From positions 1 to 11,575 of the forward strand of contig DASVDF010000104.1 in NCBI GenBank assembly GCA_036381215.1: a DNA stretch of 11,575 nucleotides, given 5' to 3'. Source of the stretch: IDS-8 sp036381215. Lineage in GTDB: Bacteria > Pseudomonadota > Gammaproteobacteria > Steroidobacterales > Woeseiaceae. The position numbers and the translations under genes are program-made. Numbering within the stretch: the stretch's first letter is position 1; each line of letters begins with the position of its first letter. Shown here in pieces: positions 5,505-11,575 of this stretch. The notes under the pieces are model-generated. The model was not told the origin of the DNA. It searched no databases and worked only from the letters and a program-made list of their open reading frames with translations.

Positions 5505-6530
5505 TTGATCAGCACCGACGTCGTCATCGTGGGCGCGGGCCCCTGCGGCCTGTTCCAGGTCTTCGAGCTGGGCCTCCTGGGGCTCGAGGCCGAAGTCGTG
5601 GATTCACTGCGCCAGCCGGGCGGGCAGTGCACGGAGCTCTATCCCGACAAGCCGATCTACGACATCCCCGCGATTCCCGTCTGCACCGGGCAGGAGCTCA
5701 CGGACCGGTTGCTGCAGCAGATCGCGCCGTTCCACGCCGGCCTGCATCTCGGAGAGGAGGTCGCCGTCGTGCGGCCCGAGCCCGATGGCAGCTTCTTCGT
5801 CGAGACCTCTGCCGGCACGCAGTTCTCCTGCAAGGCCGTCGTGATCGCCGGCGGTGTCGGTTCCTTCCAGCCGCGCACGCTCAAGGTCGAGGGCGCGGAA
5901 GCCTTCGAGGGCACGTCTCTGCACTACCGTGTGCGCGAGCCGCGATTGTTCGAGGGCAGGCGCATCGTGATCTTCGGCGGCGGTGACTCCGCGCTCGACT
6001 GGACGCTCGAGCTCGTCGAGCGCGCCGCCCACCTGACGCTCGTGCATCGCCGCGACGAATTTCGCGCCGCGCCCGCGTCCGTCGAGAAGATGCGCGCGTT
6101 GGTGGCCGCGGGCAGGATGCAGGTGATCGATGCCGCGAACGCGGTGGCGATCACCGGCAGCGGGGGCCGCATGACCTCCGTGACCGTGCGCAACGCAGCC
6201 GGCGAGGATACCGAGCTCGCCGCGGAACATGCGCTGGTGTTCTTCGGGCTCGCGCCGAAGCTCGGGCCCATCGGGGAGTGGGGCCTCGACATCAACCGCA
6301 AGACGATCAACGTCGATACCGAGAAGTTCGAGACCTCGACGCCCGGCATTTACGCCATCGGCGACATCAACCAGTATCCGGGCAAGAAAAAGCTCATCCT
6401 CTGCGGCTTCCATGAGGCGGCGCTGGCCGCCTTCGCGATCAAGCAGCGCCTCGAGCCGGACAGGAAAGTGCACGTCCAGTACACGACGACGAGCCCGATC
6501 ATGCACCAGCGGCTCGGCGTGGCCGATTGA
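5505..6530 (+). CDS. TrxR-like ferredoxin/flavodoxin--NADP+ reductase (FNR type 2)
   Basis: A 341-residue FAD- and NADP(H)-dependent flavoprotein that moves electrons between NADPH and ferredoxin or flavodoxin. FAD site: VVIVGAGPCG (GxGxxG, residues 10-15) and GIYAIGDINQYPGK (281-294). NADP site: IVIFGGGDSALDW (154-166) and HRRDEFRA (181-188), the arginines suiting the 2'-phosphate. The redox CxxC of thioredoxin reductase is absent from the NADP domain, which, with PDKPIYDIPAIP near residue 50 and the C-terminal SPIMHQRLGV, marks the type 2 FNR family (Bacillus YumC-like). Full length. The start is TTG, preceded by a purine-rich GAGAGAG at 5492-5498; the in-frame context ISTDVVIVGAG supports it. 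It heads the operon, with the racemase 13 bases downstream. Confidence 0.92.
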   Translation: MISTDVVIVGAGPCGLFQVFELGLLGLEAEVVDSLRQPGGQCTELYPDKPIYDIPAIPVCTGQELTDRLLQQIAPFHAGLHLGEEVAVVRPEPDGSFFVETSAGTQFSCKAVVIAGGVGSFQPRTLKVEGAEAFEGTSLHYRVREPRLFEGRRIVIFGGGDSALDWTLELVERAAHLTLVHRRDEFRAAPASVEKMRALVAAGRMQVIDAANAVAITGSGGRMTSVTVRNAAGEDTELAAEHALVFFGLAPKLGPIGEWGLDINRKTINVDTEKFETSTPGIYAIGDINQYPGKKKLILCGFHEAALAAFAIKQRLEPDRKVHVQYTTTSPIMHQRLGVAD

Positions 6531-6543
6531 GGCGCGCGGCGGC

Positions 6544-7266
6544 ATGGCGGCGCAGCGGCTGACCGCGGGCGTGCTCGGCGGCATGGGGCCGGCGGCCACC
6601 GTCGACTTCATGGCCCGGATCGTGGCGCTGACGCGCGCGGAGCAAGACCAGGAACACGTGCGCATGCTCGTGGACCACAACCCGCAGGTGCCGAACCGCC
6701 AGGACGCGATCCGCAGCGGCCGCGCGGAAGTGCCGCGCGTGCTGGCTGACATGGCGCGGCGGCTCGAAGCGGCGGGTGCGGACTTTCTCGTCATGCCCTG
6801 CAACTCGGCGCACGCGTTCGCCGGCGCCATCCGCGAGGCGACGCGCATTCCGCTGGTCAGCATCATCGACGAGTCCGTGGCCGAGGTCCGCCGCCTCGCA
6901 CCGGCCGCGCGCCGGGTTGGGGTGCTGGCCACCGACGGGCTGCTCGAGGCCGGCCTTTTCCAGCAGGCTCTCGCGGCGGCGGGCTGCGAGCCGCTCGTGC
7001 CGGACGCATCGAATCTCGAGAAGCTGATGGCGCTGATCCACAGGATCAAGGCTGGCGAGAGCGGCAGCGATCTCCGCGACGGCATGGCCGCGCTCGCGCG
7101 CGAGCTCGCCGGGCAGGGCGCGGAGGCGATCATCGCCGGCTGCACGGAGATTCCGCTGGTGCTCGCTGCCGGCGATGCGCCGGTGCCGATCGTGTCGTCC
7201 ACCGAAGTGCTTGCGCGCCGCACCGTAGAGCTCGCCACCGGCACGGCGCCGCTGCCCGCCGCCTGA
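6544..7266 (+). CDS. Aspartate/glutamate racemase family protein
   Basis: A 240-residue cytoplasmic, cofactor-independent racemase or isomerase with the two-cysteine mechanism. The N-terminus reads GVLGGMGPAATVDF (9-22), the hallmark of this family. The two catalytic cysteines are C86 in MPCNSAH and C200 in AGCTEIPLV, one in each half of the pseudo-symmetric fold, so the active site appears complete. Length is typical (about 230-250). The start ATG lies 13 bases after the reductase stop, with only a weak GAGGCG upstream; translation is probably coupled. Its immediate neighbour is a PLP-dependent D-cysteine/cysteate lyase-type enzyme, so it may interconvert L and D forms of an amino acid for that pathway. 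Aspartate, glutamate or another substrate cannot be told apart from motifs alone. Confidence 0.9.
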   Translation: MAAQRLTAGVLGGMGPAATVDFMARIVALTRAEQDQEHVRMLVDHNPQVPNRQDAIRSGRAEVPRVLADMARRLEAAGADFLVMPCNSAHAFAGAIREATRIPLVSIIDESVAEVRRLAPAARRVGVLATDGLLEAGLFQQALAAAGCEPLVPDASNLEKLMALIHRIKAGESGSDLRDGMAALARELAGQGAEAIIAGCTEIPLVLAAGDAPVPIVSSTEVLARRTVELATGTAPLPAA

Positions 7267-7278
7267 CCGCTTTAGAGT

Positions 7279-7286
7279 AGGAGGAG
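7279..7286 (+). promoter_or_regulatory. Strong ribosome binding site AGGAGGAG
   Basis: AGGAGGAG five bases before the ATG at 7292, the best Shine-Dalgarno in the window. It suggests that the PLP enzyme is translated more strongly than its operon neighbours, which have weak or distant sites. Confidence 0.85.
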
Positions 7287-7291
7287 ACTGC

Positions 7292-8311
7292 ATGTTGTTG
7301 TCGCGATTCCCGCGCGTGCCGCTCGCGCACCTGCCGACCCCGCTGGAGTTCCTGCCGCGCCTGACGAAGCACCTTGGCGGGCCGAAAATCTGGGTCAAGC
7401 GCGACGATTGCACGGGCCTCGCGACCGGCGGCAACAAGACGCGCAAGCTCGAGTTCCTGATGGGCGAGGCGCTGGCGCAAGGCGCGACGGCCGTGATCAC
7501 GCAGGGCGCGGTCCAGTCGAACCATGCGCGCCAGACGGCCGCAGCGGCCGCGCGGCTGGGCCTCAAATGCGAGCTCGTGCTGGAACGGCGCGTGCCGGAT
7601 CCCGACGACGCGTACGCGGGCTCCGGCAACGTCCTGCTCGACCGGCTCGTCGGCGCCGGGTTGCGCGAGGTGGACGCGGGTACGGACATGGATGCCGCGA
7701 TGGCGGAGACCGCCGACGAGCTGGCGGGGCGCGGCGAAAAGCCGTACGTCATCCCGGGCGGCGGCTCCAATCCCGTCGGCGCGCTGGGCTACGTCGGCTG
7801 CGCCCTCGAGCTCCTCGTGCAGGCGAACGAGCAGCGCCTCGTCATCGATTACGTGGTGCACGCGACCGGCAGCGCCGGCACTCAGGCCGGTCTGCTCGCG
7901 GGCCTCGCAGCGGCGCACGCGCACATTCCCGTGCTCGGCATCGGCGTCAATGCGCCGCAGGCGATCCAGGAGCAACGGGTATTCGATCTCGCAGAGCGCA
8001 CGGCGGAGCTCCTCGGGGCGCCGGGTGCCGTGCGCCGCGAGGACGTCGTCGCGAATTGCGAGTACGTCGGGCCCGGTTACGGGGTGCCGACCGAAGCGAT
8101 GAACGATGCCGTGCTCACGCTGGCGCGCCTCGAGGGCCTGCTGTTCGATCCGGTGTACACCGGCAAGGGGCTCGCGGGGCTCGTCGATCTCGTGCGCAAG
8201 GGCGCGTTCGGAAATGCGCGGAACATTGTCTTCATCCACACCGGCGGCTCGGCGGGATTGTTCGCGTACGCGAAGCGGCTGGACGCGGCGCGGCTGGTCC
8301 CATCGGCATGA
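7292..8311 (+). CDS. PLP-dependent D-cysteine desulfhydrase / L-cysteate sulfo-lyase family enzyme
   Basis: A 339-residue enzyme of the ACC deaminase / D-cysteine desulfhydrase group (fold type II PLP enzymes). K49 in GGNKTRKLEF is the expected Schiff-base lysine; QSNH (75-78) lies where ACC deaminase has its catalytic serine; IPGGGSNPVGALGYVGCALE and HATGSAGTQAG hold the cofactor phosphate loop. From memory of the family, the whole length, including the start (RFPRVPLAHLPTPLE), resembles L-cysteate sulfo-lyase CuyA more closely than classical ACC deaminase. Likely products are pyruvate and ammonia with sulfide (D-cysteine) or sulfite (L-cysteate). It has a strong ribosome binding site and is flanked by a racemase and an S58 peptidase. 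Family is certain; the choice between the two substrates is open. A symbol such as cuyA or dcyD would be premature. Confidence 0.9.
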   Translation: MLLSRFPRVPLAHLPTPLEFLPRLTKHLGGPKIWVKRDDCTGLATGGNKTRKLEFLMGEALAQGATAVITQGAVQSNHARQTAAAAARLGLKCELVLERRVPDPDDAYAGSGNVLLDRLVGAGLREVDAGTDMDAAMAETADELAGRGEKPYVIPGGGSNPVGALGYVGCALELLVQANEQRLVIDYVVHATGSAGTQAGLLAGLAAAHAHIPVLGIGVNAPQAIQEQRVFDLAERTAELLGAPGAVRREDVVANCEYVGPGYGVPTEAMNDAVLTLARLEGLLFDPVYTGKGLAGLVDLVRKGAFGNARNIVFIHTGGSAGLFAYAKRLDAARLVPSA

Positions 8312-8315
8312 GGAG
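8311..8315 (+). promoter_or_regulatory. Ribosome binding site AGGAG for the S58 peptidase
   Basis: AGGAG ten bases before GTG at 8326. It begins at the last base of the upstream stop codon. It favours GTG over the ATG at 8308, which overlaps the stop as ATGA but has no Shine-Dalgarno sequence. Confidence 0.6.
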
Positions 8316-8325
8316 AGCAAACAAC

Positions 8326-9534
8326 GTGAACCGGATCGTCCTCGGGTGCGCGGCGCTGTGCCTCTCTGCCTGGGCGGCGACGGCGCATGCGGCGGAAACG
8401 CGGCCGCGCGCGCGTGACATCGGCCTCATGGTCGGCATCTTTCCGACCGGAAGGCTGAACGCGATCACGGATGTCGCGGGCGTTCAGGTCGGGCACACGA
8501 CCGTCGTCGAGGGCGACGCCGTGCGCACCGGAGTTACGGCCATCATCCCGGCATCCGGCAATCTGTACACGCGCCCGGTGCCCGCGGCAGTGCACGTCGG
8601 CAACGGCTACGGCAAGCTGACCGGCGTGACACAGATCGAAGAGCTCGGCGAGCTCGAGACGCCGATCCTGCTCACCTGCACGCTGTGCGTGTGGACCGCC
8701 GCGGAGGCGTTGAAGGACTGGCTGTACGAGCAGCCGGGCATGGGCGATCACACGATCAACCCGGTGGTCGGAGAGACCAACGACGGGCGCGTGAACGACC
8801 TGTGGGCGGACGCCATCGGACCCGAGGAAGTGGTCGCGGCGCTCGAGAACGCAAAAAGCGGGCCGGTCGAGGAAGGCAGCGTCGGTGCGGGCACCGGCAC
8901 GCAGGCATTTGCGTGGAAGGGCGGCATCGGCACGAGCTCGCGCGTGCTGCCGGAGTCGCTCGGCGGCTGGACGATCGGCGTGCTGGTGCAGACGAACTTC
9001 GGCGGCGTGCTGTCGATGAACGGCGCGCCGGTGGGCCGCGAGCTCGGGCAGTACGCGTTCAGCGAAGCGCTCGCGGCCCGCGAGTCCGGGCCCGCGGGTC
9101 CGGAGGGCTCGATCATGATCGTCGTCGCCACCGACGCGCCGCTCTTGTCCCGCAACCTCGAGCGAGTGGCCGGGCGCGCGATCATGGGGCTCGCACGCAC
9201 GGGCTCCTTTGCCGGCAACGGCTCCGGCGATTACGTGATCGCGTTTTCGACCGCGCCAGGGCTGCGCACGCCGCGGGATGCGCTCGAGCCGGTCGGCGCA
9301 GAGCGGCTGTCGAACGAGGCAATGTCGCCGCTCTTCGCCGCGACCGCGGAAGCCACCGAAGAAGCCATCTACAACGCGCTGCTCAAGGCCACCACGGTCG
9401 AAAGCAGCCGTGGCCGCCTCGAAGCGATCTCCATCGACGCCGTCGTCCGTGTCCTGCGCAAATACCGAGCCCTGCACTGGGACGAAACCCTCCCCCCTGA
9501 CCGCGGCACGCATGCTCGCGCGTCTGCTCCGTAG
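8326..9534 (+). CDS. Exported S58 family (DmpA/P1-type) aminopeptidase
   Basis: A 402-residue Ntn-hydrolase of peptidase family S58, whose members release N-terminal L-, D- or beta-amino acids from small peptides after self-cleavage into two chains. The N-terminus MNRIVLGCAALCLSAWAATAHA-AET is a Sec signal peptide, so it acts in the periplasm. Family blocks: ITDVAGVQVGHTT (47-59), ETNDGRVND (150-158), EGSVGAGTGTQAF (183-195), and PEGSIMIVVATDAPL (259-273). Self-cleavage is predicted between G261 and S262, freeing S262 as nucleophile. GTG is chosen as start because of an AGGAG site; ATG at 8308 would add six residues. The last 17 residues (DETLPPDRGTHARASAP) look like a non-family tail, and the stop TAG lies in the GTAG head of the REP at 9531. 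Last gene of the operon. Confidence 0.9.
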   Translation: MNRIVLGCAALCLSAWAATAHAAETRPRARDIGLMVGIFPTGRLNAITDVAGVQVGHTTVVEGDAVRTGVTAIIPASGNLYTRPVPAAVHVGNGYGKLTGVTQIEELGELETPILLTCTLCVWTAAEALKDWLYEQPGMGDHTINPVVGETNDGRVNDLWADAIGPEEVVAALENAKSGPVEEGSVGAGTGTQAFAWKGGIGTSSRVLPESLGGWTIGVLVQTNFGGVLSMNGAPVGRELGQYAFSEALAARESGPAGPEGSIMIVVATDAPLLSRNLERVAGRAIMGLARTGSFAGNGSGDYVIAFSTAPGLRTPRDALEPVGAERLSNEAMSPLFAATAEATEEAIYNALLKATTVESSRGRLEAISIDAVVRVLRKYRALHWDETLPPDRGTHARASAP

Positions 9535-9554
9535 GAGCGCGCATCGCGCGCGGC
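9531..9554 (+). repeat. REP palindrome (GTAG head), left boundary of composite C
   Basis: GTAGGAGCGCGCATCGCGCG plus CGGC, one base different from the REP at 4907-4930. TAG at 9532-9534 is the stop codon of the S58 peptidase gene, so the REP starts one base before that stop. Confidence 0.8.
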
Positions 9555-9598
9555 CGAACGCAGGCACGTACCAGTAACGAAGGCACGCTGGCCCGTCA

Positions 9599-9787
9599 GC
9601 ATCGTTCACGCACGGCACCATCGCCAACGGGGCGGAGCTGTGGCCGGGGGAGCCCCTCTCGGCGGCGTGCGAGGCAAAGCCTAAGCCCGCAGGACCACAT
9701 GGACGTGCTCGTGTCCGGCGCCGAGAGGGAGCTCCCCGCCTCAAGGCTCCGCCCAAGCCACCAACCGCCAACGTGCGTGAACGATGC
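9599..9787 (+). repeat. Foldback element C with perfect 16-bp terminal inverted repeats
   Basis: gcatcgttcacgcacg (9599-9614) and cgtgcgtgaacgatgc (9772-9787) are exact reverse complements. The arms continue with GGGCGGAGC against GCTCCGCCC and CCCTCTCGGCG against CGCCGAGAGGG. The apical hairpin is AGGC-AAA-GCCT, followed by AAGCCCGCAGG. The ends differ in sequence from those of B1, although both pairs are perfectly self-complementary. Confidence 0.8.
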
Positions 9788-9815
9788 GGTCCTAAAGAGA
9801 GCGTGCCACGATCCG

Positions 9816-9839
9816 GTTGCGCGCAATGCGCGCTCCTGC
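9816..9839 (-). repeat. REP palindrome (GCAG head), right boundary of composite C
   Basis: On the minus strand GCAGGAGCGCGCATTGCGCG plus CAAC. Compared with the REP at 303-326 it has a head change (GTAG to GCAG) and two changes near the loop and tail. Confidence 0.75.
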
Positions 9840-9896
9840 AGGCCGTCACCGGAGGCCCGATGTGTGACCGACGCGTCGTCGTGAGATCGCGATCCG

Positions 9897-11177
9897 TCAG
9901 GGGTGCTTGTAGACGCGGCCGGCTTTCATCACGAAGGCGACGTGCTCCATGACGTGGATGTCCTCGAGCGGATTTCCCGGCACCGCGACGACGTCGGCCT
10001 GCTTGCCGGCGGCGAGCGTGCCGTGGGTGTCCTCTATTCCCAGGAACCGCGCGGCGACGCTGGTCGCCGACCGGATCGCTTCCATCGGCGGCATGCCGGC
10101 CTCGACCATGAGCCCGAACTCGCGCGCGTTATCGCCGTGCGCGGAGACGCCGGTATCGGTGCCGAAGACTATCGGCACGCCGGCATCCAGCGCGCGGCGG
10201 AACGTGTCTTTGATCAGCGGGCCGATGGCGGCCGCTTTGGGACGCACGAGCTCGGGGAAGAAGCCGTCGATCTCCGCCTTTTCCGCGACCCATTGTCCGG
10301 CGAGGATGGTCGGCACGTAGTAGGTGCCGCGTTCCTGCATGAGGCGCATGATCTCGTCGGTCATGTAAGTGCCGTGCTCGATGGAGGCGACGCCCGCCAG
10401 CACCGCGCGCTTCATGCCTTCCGCGCCGTGCGCGTGCGCGGCGACCCGCAGGCCGTAGTCCGCGGCGGTGCTGACGATCGCCTCCAGCTCTTCCTGGGTG
10501 AACTGCGGGTTGCTGCCATTTTTCGCGACGCTCAGCACGCCACCGGTGGCCGTGACCTTGATCCAGTCCGCGCCGTCCTTGTAGCGCTGCCGTACCGCCT
10601 TGCGGGCATCTGCGACGCTGTTGACGACGCCCTCCCGCGGACCCGGATCGCCCATGATCGTCTGTGCCCAGCCGTTGGTGGGATCCGCATGACCGCCGGT
10701 CGATCCGATCGCCTTGGCCGCGGTGAAAATCATCGGCCCGGGCACGTCGCCGTCCGCGATCGCCTCGCGCAGCGCGACGGTGACGTTGAACGAGTCGCCG
10801 AGGTTGCGCACGACGGTAAAGCCGGCCTCGAGAGTGCGCCGCGCGTTGCGCGCCGCGTCGAGGGCGTAATCGGCCTCGTTCATGATGAATTCGTTGAGCC
10901 GGCTGTCCGCCGAATATTCGCCGTCCAGGTGGACGTGCATGTCCATGAGGCCCGGCAGGACCGTGTATCCCTCGAGGTCGATGACGGTGTCGTTCGGTCC
11001 CGGCGCCGCAAAGCCTTTCTCGACGCCGACGATGGTCCCTGCGTCGATGCGCAGCGTCATCTCCGTGAAGGCCCGATCCGATGCGCCGTCGATGAGCCGA
11101 CCGGCGTGGATCAGTGTCTCGGCGCGCGCGCCGGCCGCGGCGACCAAGGCGAGCAAGAGGGTGGTCGTGGTTCTCAT
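9897..11177 (-). CDS. Exported metal-dependent amidohydrolase family protein
   Basis: A 426-residue TIM-barrel hydrolase of the amidohydrolase superfamily, in the imidazolonepropionase-like branch that includes bacterial Xaa-Pro dipeptidases. MRTTTTLLLALVAAAGARA is a signal peptide, so it acts outside the cytoplasm. Metal and catalytic residues are present in order: H81 and H83 (MDMHVHLDGE), K207 (DWIKVTATGG, the likely carboxylated bridging lysine), H248/H250 (AAHAHG), H268 (IEHGTYM) and D341 (FGTDTGVSAHGDN). C-terminal GTLAAGKQADVVAVPGNPLEDI is the usual closing segment of the small beta domain. The start at 11177 is set by AAAGGGG eight bases upstream; a start at 11228 would bury the signal peptide. 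It is transcribed toward the S58 peptidase and away from the CHASE4 gene. Substrate unknown; a proline dipeptide is one possibility. Confidence 0.92.
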   Translation of the reverse strand: MRTTTTLLLALVAAAGARAETLIHAGRLIDGASDRAFTEMTLRIDAGTIVGVEKGFAAPGPNDTVIDLEGYTVLPGLMDMHVHLDGEYSADSRLNEFIMNEADYALDAARNARRTLEAGFTVVRNLGDSFNVTVALREAIADGDVPGPMIFTAAKAIGSTGGHADPTNGWAQTIMGDPGPREGVVNSVADARKAVRQRYKDGADWIKVTATGGVLSVAKNGSNPQFTQEELEAIVSTAADYGLRVAAHAHGAEGMKRAVLAGVASIEHGTYMTDEIMRLMQERGTYYVPTILAGQWVAEKAEIDGFFPELVRPKAAAIGPLIKDTFRRALDAGVPIVFGTDTGVSAHGDNAREFGLMVEAGMPPMEAIRSATSVAARFLGIEDTHGTLAAGKQADVVAVPGNPLEDIHVMEHVAFVMKAGRVYKHP

Positions 11178-11185
11178 TCCTTTGG

Positions 11186-11192
11186 CCCCTTT
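11186..11192 (-). promoter_or_regulatory. Ribosome binding site AAAGGGG
   Basis: AAAGGGG on the minus strand, eight bases before the ATG at 11177; it decides the amidohydrolase start. Confidence 0.6.
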
Positions 11193-11232
11193 CGTGGTCT
11201 GCCGGCCCTCCCGCAGGCCGCGCGCCATCTTA

Positions 11233-11250
11233 CCCCGGCCCTCGCCGGGG
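11233..11250. promoter_or_regulatory. GC hairpin in the divergent intergenic region
   Basis: CCCCGGC (11233-11239) and GCCGGGG (11244-11250) form a perfect 7-bp stem with loop CCTC, between the divergent amidohydrolase and CHASE4 genes. There is no T-tract. It could be a leader hairpin or protein site; no role can be assigned. No convincing -35/-10 pair was found in this 186-base region. Confidence 0.3.
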
Positions 11251-11363
11251 GGCAGAAATTCGCGTCCGGCCAGCCGCTTGTATAGCGGACTGCATCACAG
11301 CAGCCGGCGCCCGGGTTTGCCTAGAATGCCGCTGTTTTTGGCTGCCCCGGGCCTCGGACGCGT

Positions 11364-11575
11364 ATGGCGGGCAGGATCGCGCGAGCTTCGCTGCAACGGA
11401 AAGTATCGCTGACGCTGCTCGCCGTCATGGCGGCCATGGTGCTCGTGAGCTGGCTCATCCTGCACGGCACCGTGACCCCGGCGTTCAACCGGCTCGAGCG
11501 TTCCGCGGCCGAGACGGACATGGTGCGCGTGCGGCGCGCGATCCAGAACGAGCTCGACAAGCTGGCCACCACGGC
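11364..11575 (+). CDS. CHASE4-type membrane sensor protein, N-terminus only
   Basis: The first 70 residues of a protein that runs past the window edge. A basic start (MAGRIARASLQRKVS) is followed by one transmembrane helix (about residues 15-35), then VTPAFNRLERSAAETDMVRVRRAIQNELDKLATT. This pattern (F..LE...A..D..R...A...EL..L directly after the first helix) is the opening of the periplasmic CHASE4 sensor domain. Such proteins usually continue with a second helix and a GGDEF, EAL or histidine-kinase output domain; which one is present here cannot be seen. No strong ribosome binding site precedes the ATG. The alternative ATG at 11326 is in another frame and stops at 11412. Confidence 0.75.
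   Translation, partial: MAGRIARASLQRKVSLTLLAVMAAMVLVSWLILHGTVTPAFNRLERSAAETDMVRVRRAIQNELDKLATT

Larger units (their letters stand above)
9531..9839. repeat. Composite REP/foldback element, copy C (complete, 309 bp)
   Basis: The best-preserved copy; it occupies the space between two convergent genes. Order: REP (9531-9554); 44-base left linker with CAGGCACGTA and GAAGGCACG; foldback 9599-9787; 28-base right linker (GGTCCTAAAGAGAGCGTGCC to GATCCG); inverted REP (9816-9839). The two halves pair with each other over much of their length, so the whole element can fold as one long interrupted hairpin. It encodes no protein I can support. The 57 bases after it, to the amidohydrolase stop at 9897, hold nothing recognisable. 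Confidence 0.8.

Noticed and set aside
7408..8325. Extension of the S58 peptidase open frame upstream to 7408
   Set aside because: The extra part overlaps the PLP enzyme in another frame, is Arg/Ala-rich, and would place the signal peptide inside the protein.
9599..9787. Classical MITE or insertion sequence with target-site duplication
   Set aside because: The inverted ends would fit, but I see no direct duplication flanking B1 or C, no transposase gene, and the REP-bounded composite seems to be the recurring unit.
9531..9839. Simple rho-independent terminator for the convergent genes
   Set aside because: No T-tract follows the hairpins on either strand, and the structure is far longer than a terminator. 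Some effect on transcription ends remains possible.
5604..9849. Long minus-strand frames at 5604-7244, 6499-7770, 7130-8320 and 8077-9849
   Set aside because: They are antisense to the four-gene operon, whose proteins show complete family motifs. The minus-strand translations are low-complexity and lack recognisable motifs.

Overview
The window is GC-rich DNA with tightly packed genes and long shadow reading frames on the opposite strands. It looks like the chromosome of a proteobacterium. A gammaproteobacterium is the best guess, because the intergenic spaces carry GTAG-headed REP palindromes of the kind known from Pseudomonas, Xanthomonas and Stenotrophomonas; this placement is inference. 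No rRNA, tRNA, CRISPR array, phage gene or transposase gene was seen.

Layout. 1-116 is the 3' end of a group II intron (domains V and VI, branch-point A110). 117-326 is the right part of a composite repeat (copy A). 323-4355, minus strand, reads in transcription order: an acyl-CoA hydrolase/CoA-transferase family protein, a small 8-cysteine protein, an M20 metallopeptidase and a two-helix DUF2905 membrane protein. 4511-4786 (+) is a small zinc-ribbon protein. 4787-5504 has no gene and holds REPs, a short tandem array and two inverted copies of the composite repeat (copy B). 5505-9534 (+) is a compact four-gene operon: TrxR-like ferredoxin/flavodoxin-NADP+ reductase, Asp/Glu racemase family protein, PLP-dependent D-cysteine desulfhydrase / L-cysteate sulfo-lyase family enzyme, and an exported S58 (DmpA-type) aminopeptidase. 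9531-9839 is a complete composite repeat (copy C). 9897-11177 (-) is an exported metal-dependent amidohydrolase. At 11364 a CHASE4-type sensor protein begins and runs off the window.

Metabolic theme. Several enzymes suit scavenging of peptides and unusual or D-amino acids: S58 and M20 peptidases, an amidohydrolase of the group that includes Xaa-Pro dipeptidases, a racemase and a D-cysteine/cysteate lyase. Joint function is inferred from gene order only.

The most unusual content is non-coding. A composite element recurs in three intergenic spaces. In its complete form (309 bp, copy C) it consists of a REP, a linker, a 16-bp perfect terminal inverted repeat around a roughly 155-nt imperfect foldback, a second linker and an inverted REP. 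One copy has been interrupted in its apical region by the group II intron. At two genes the TAG inside the REP head GTAG is the stop codon of the adjacent gene. I do not recognise the full composite as a named element.
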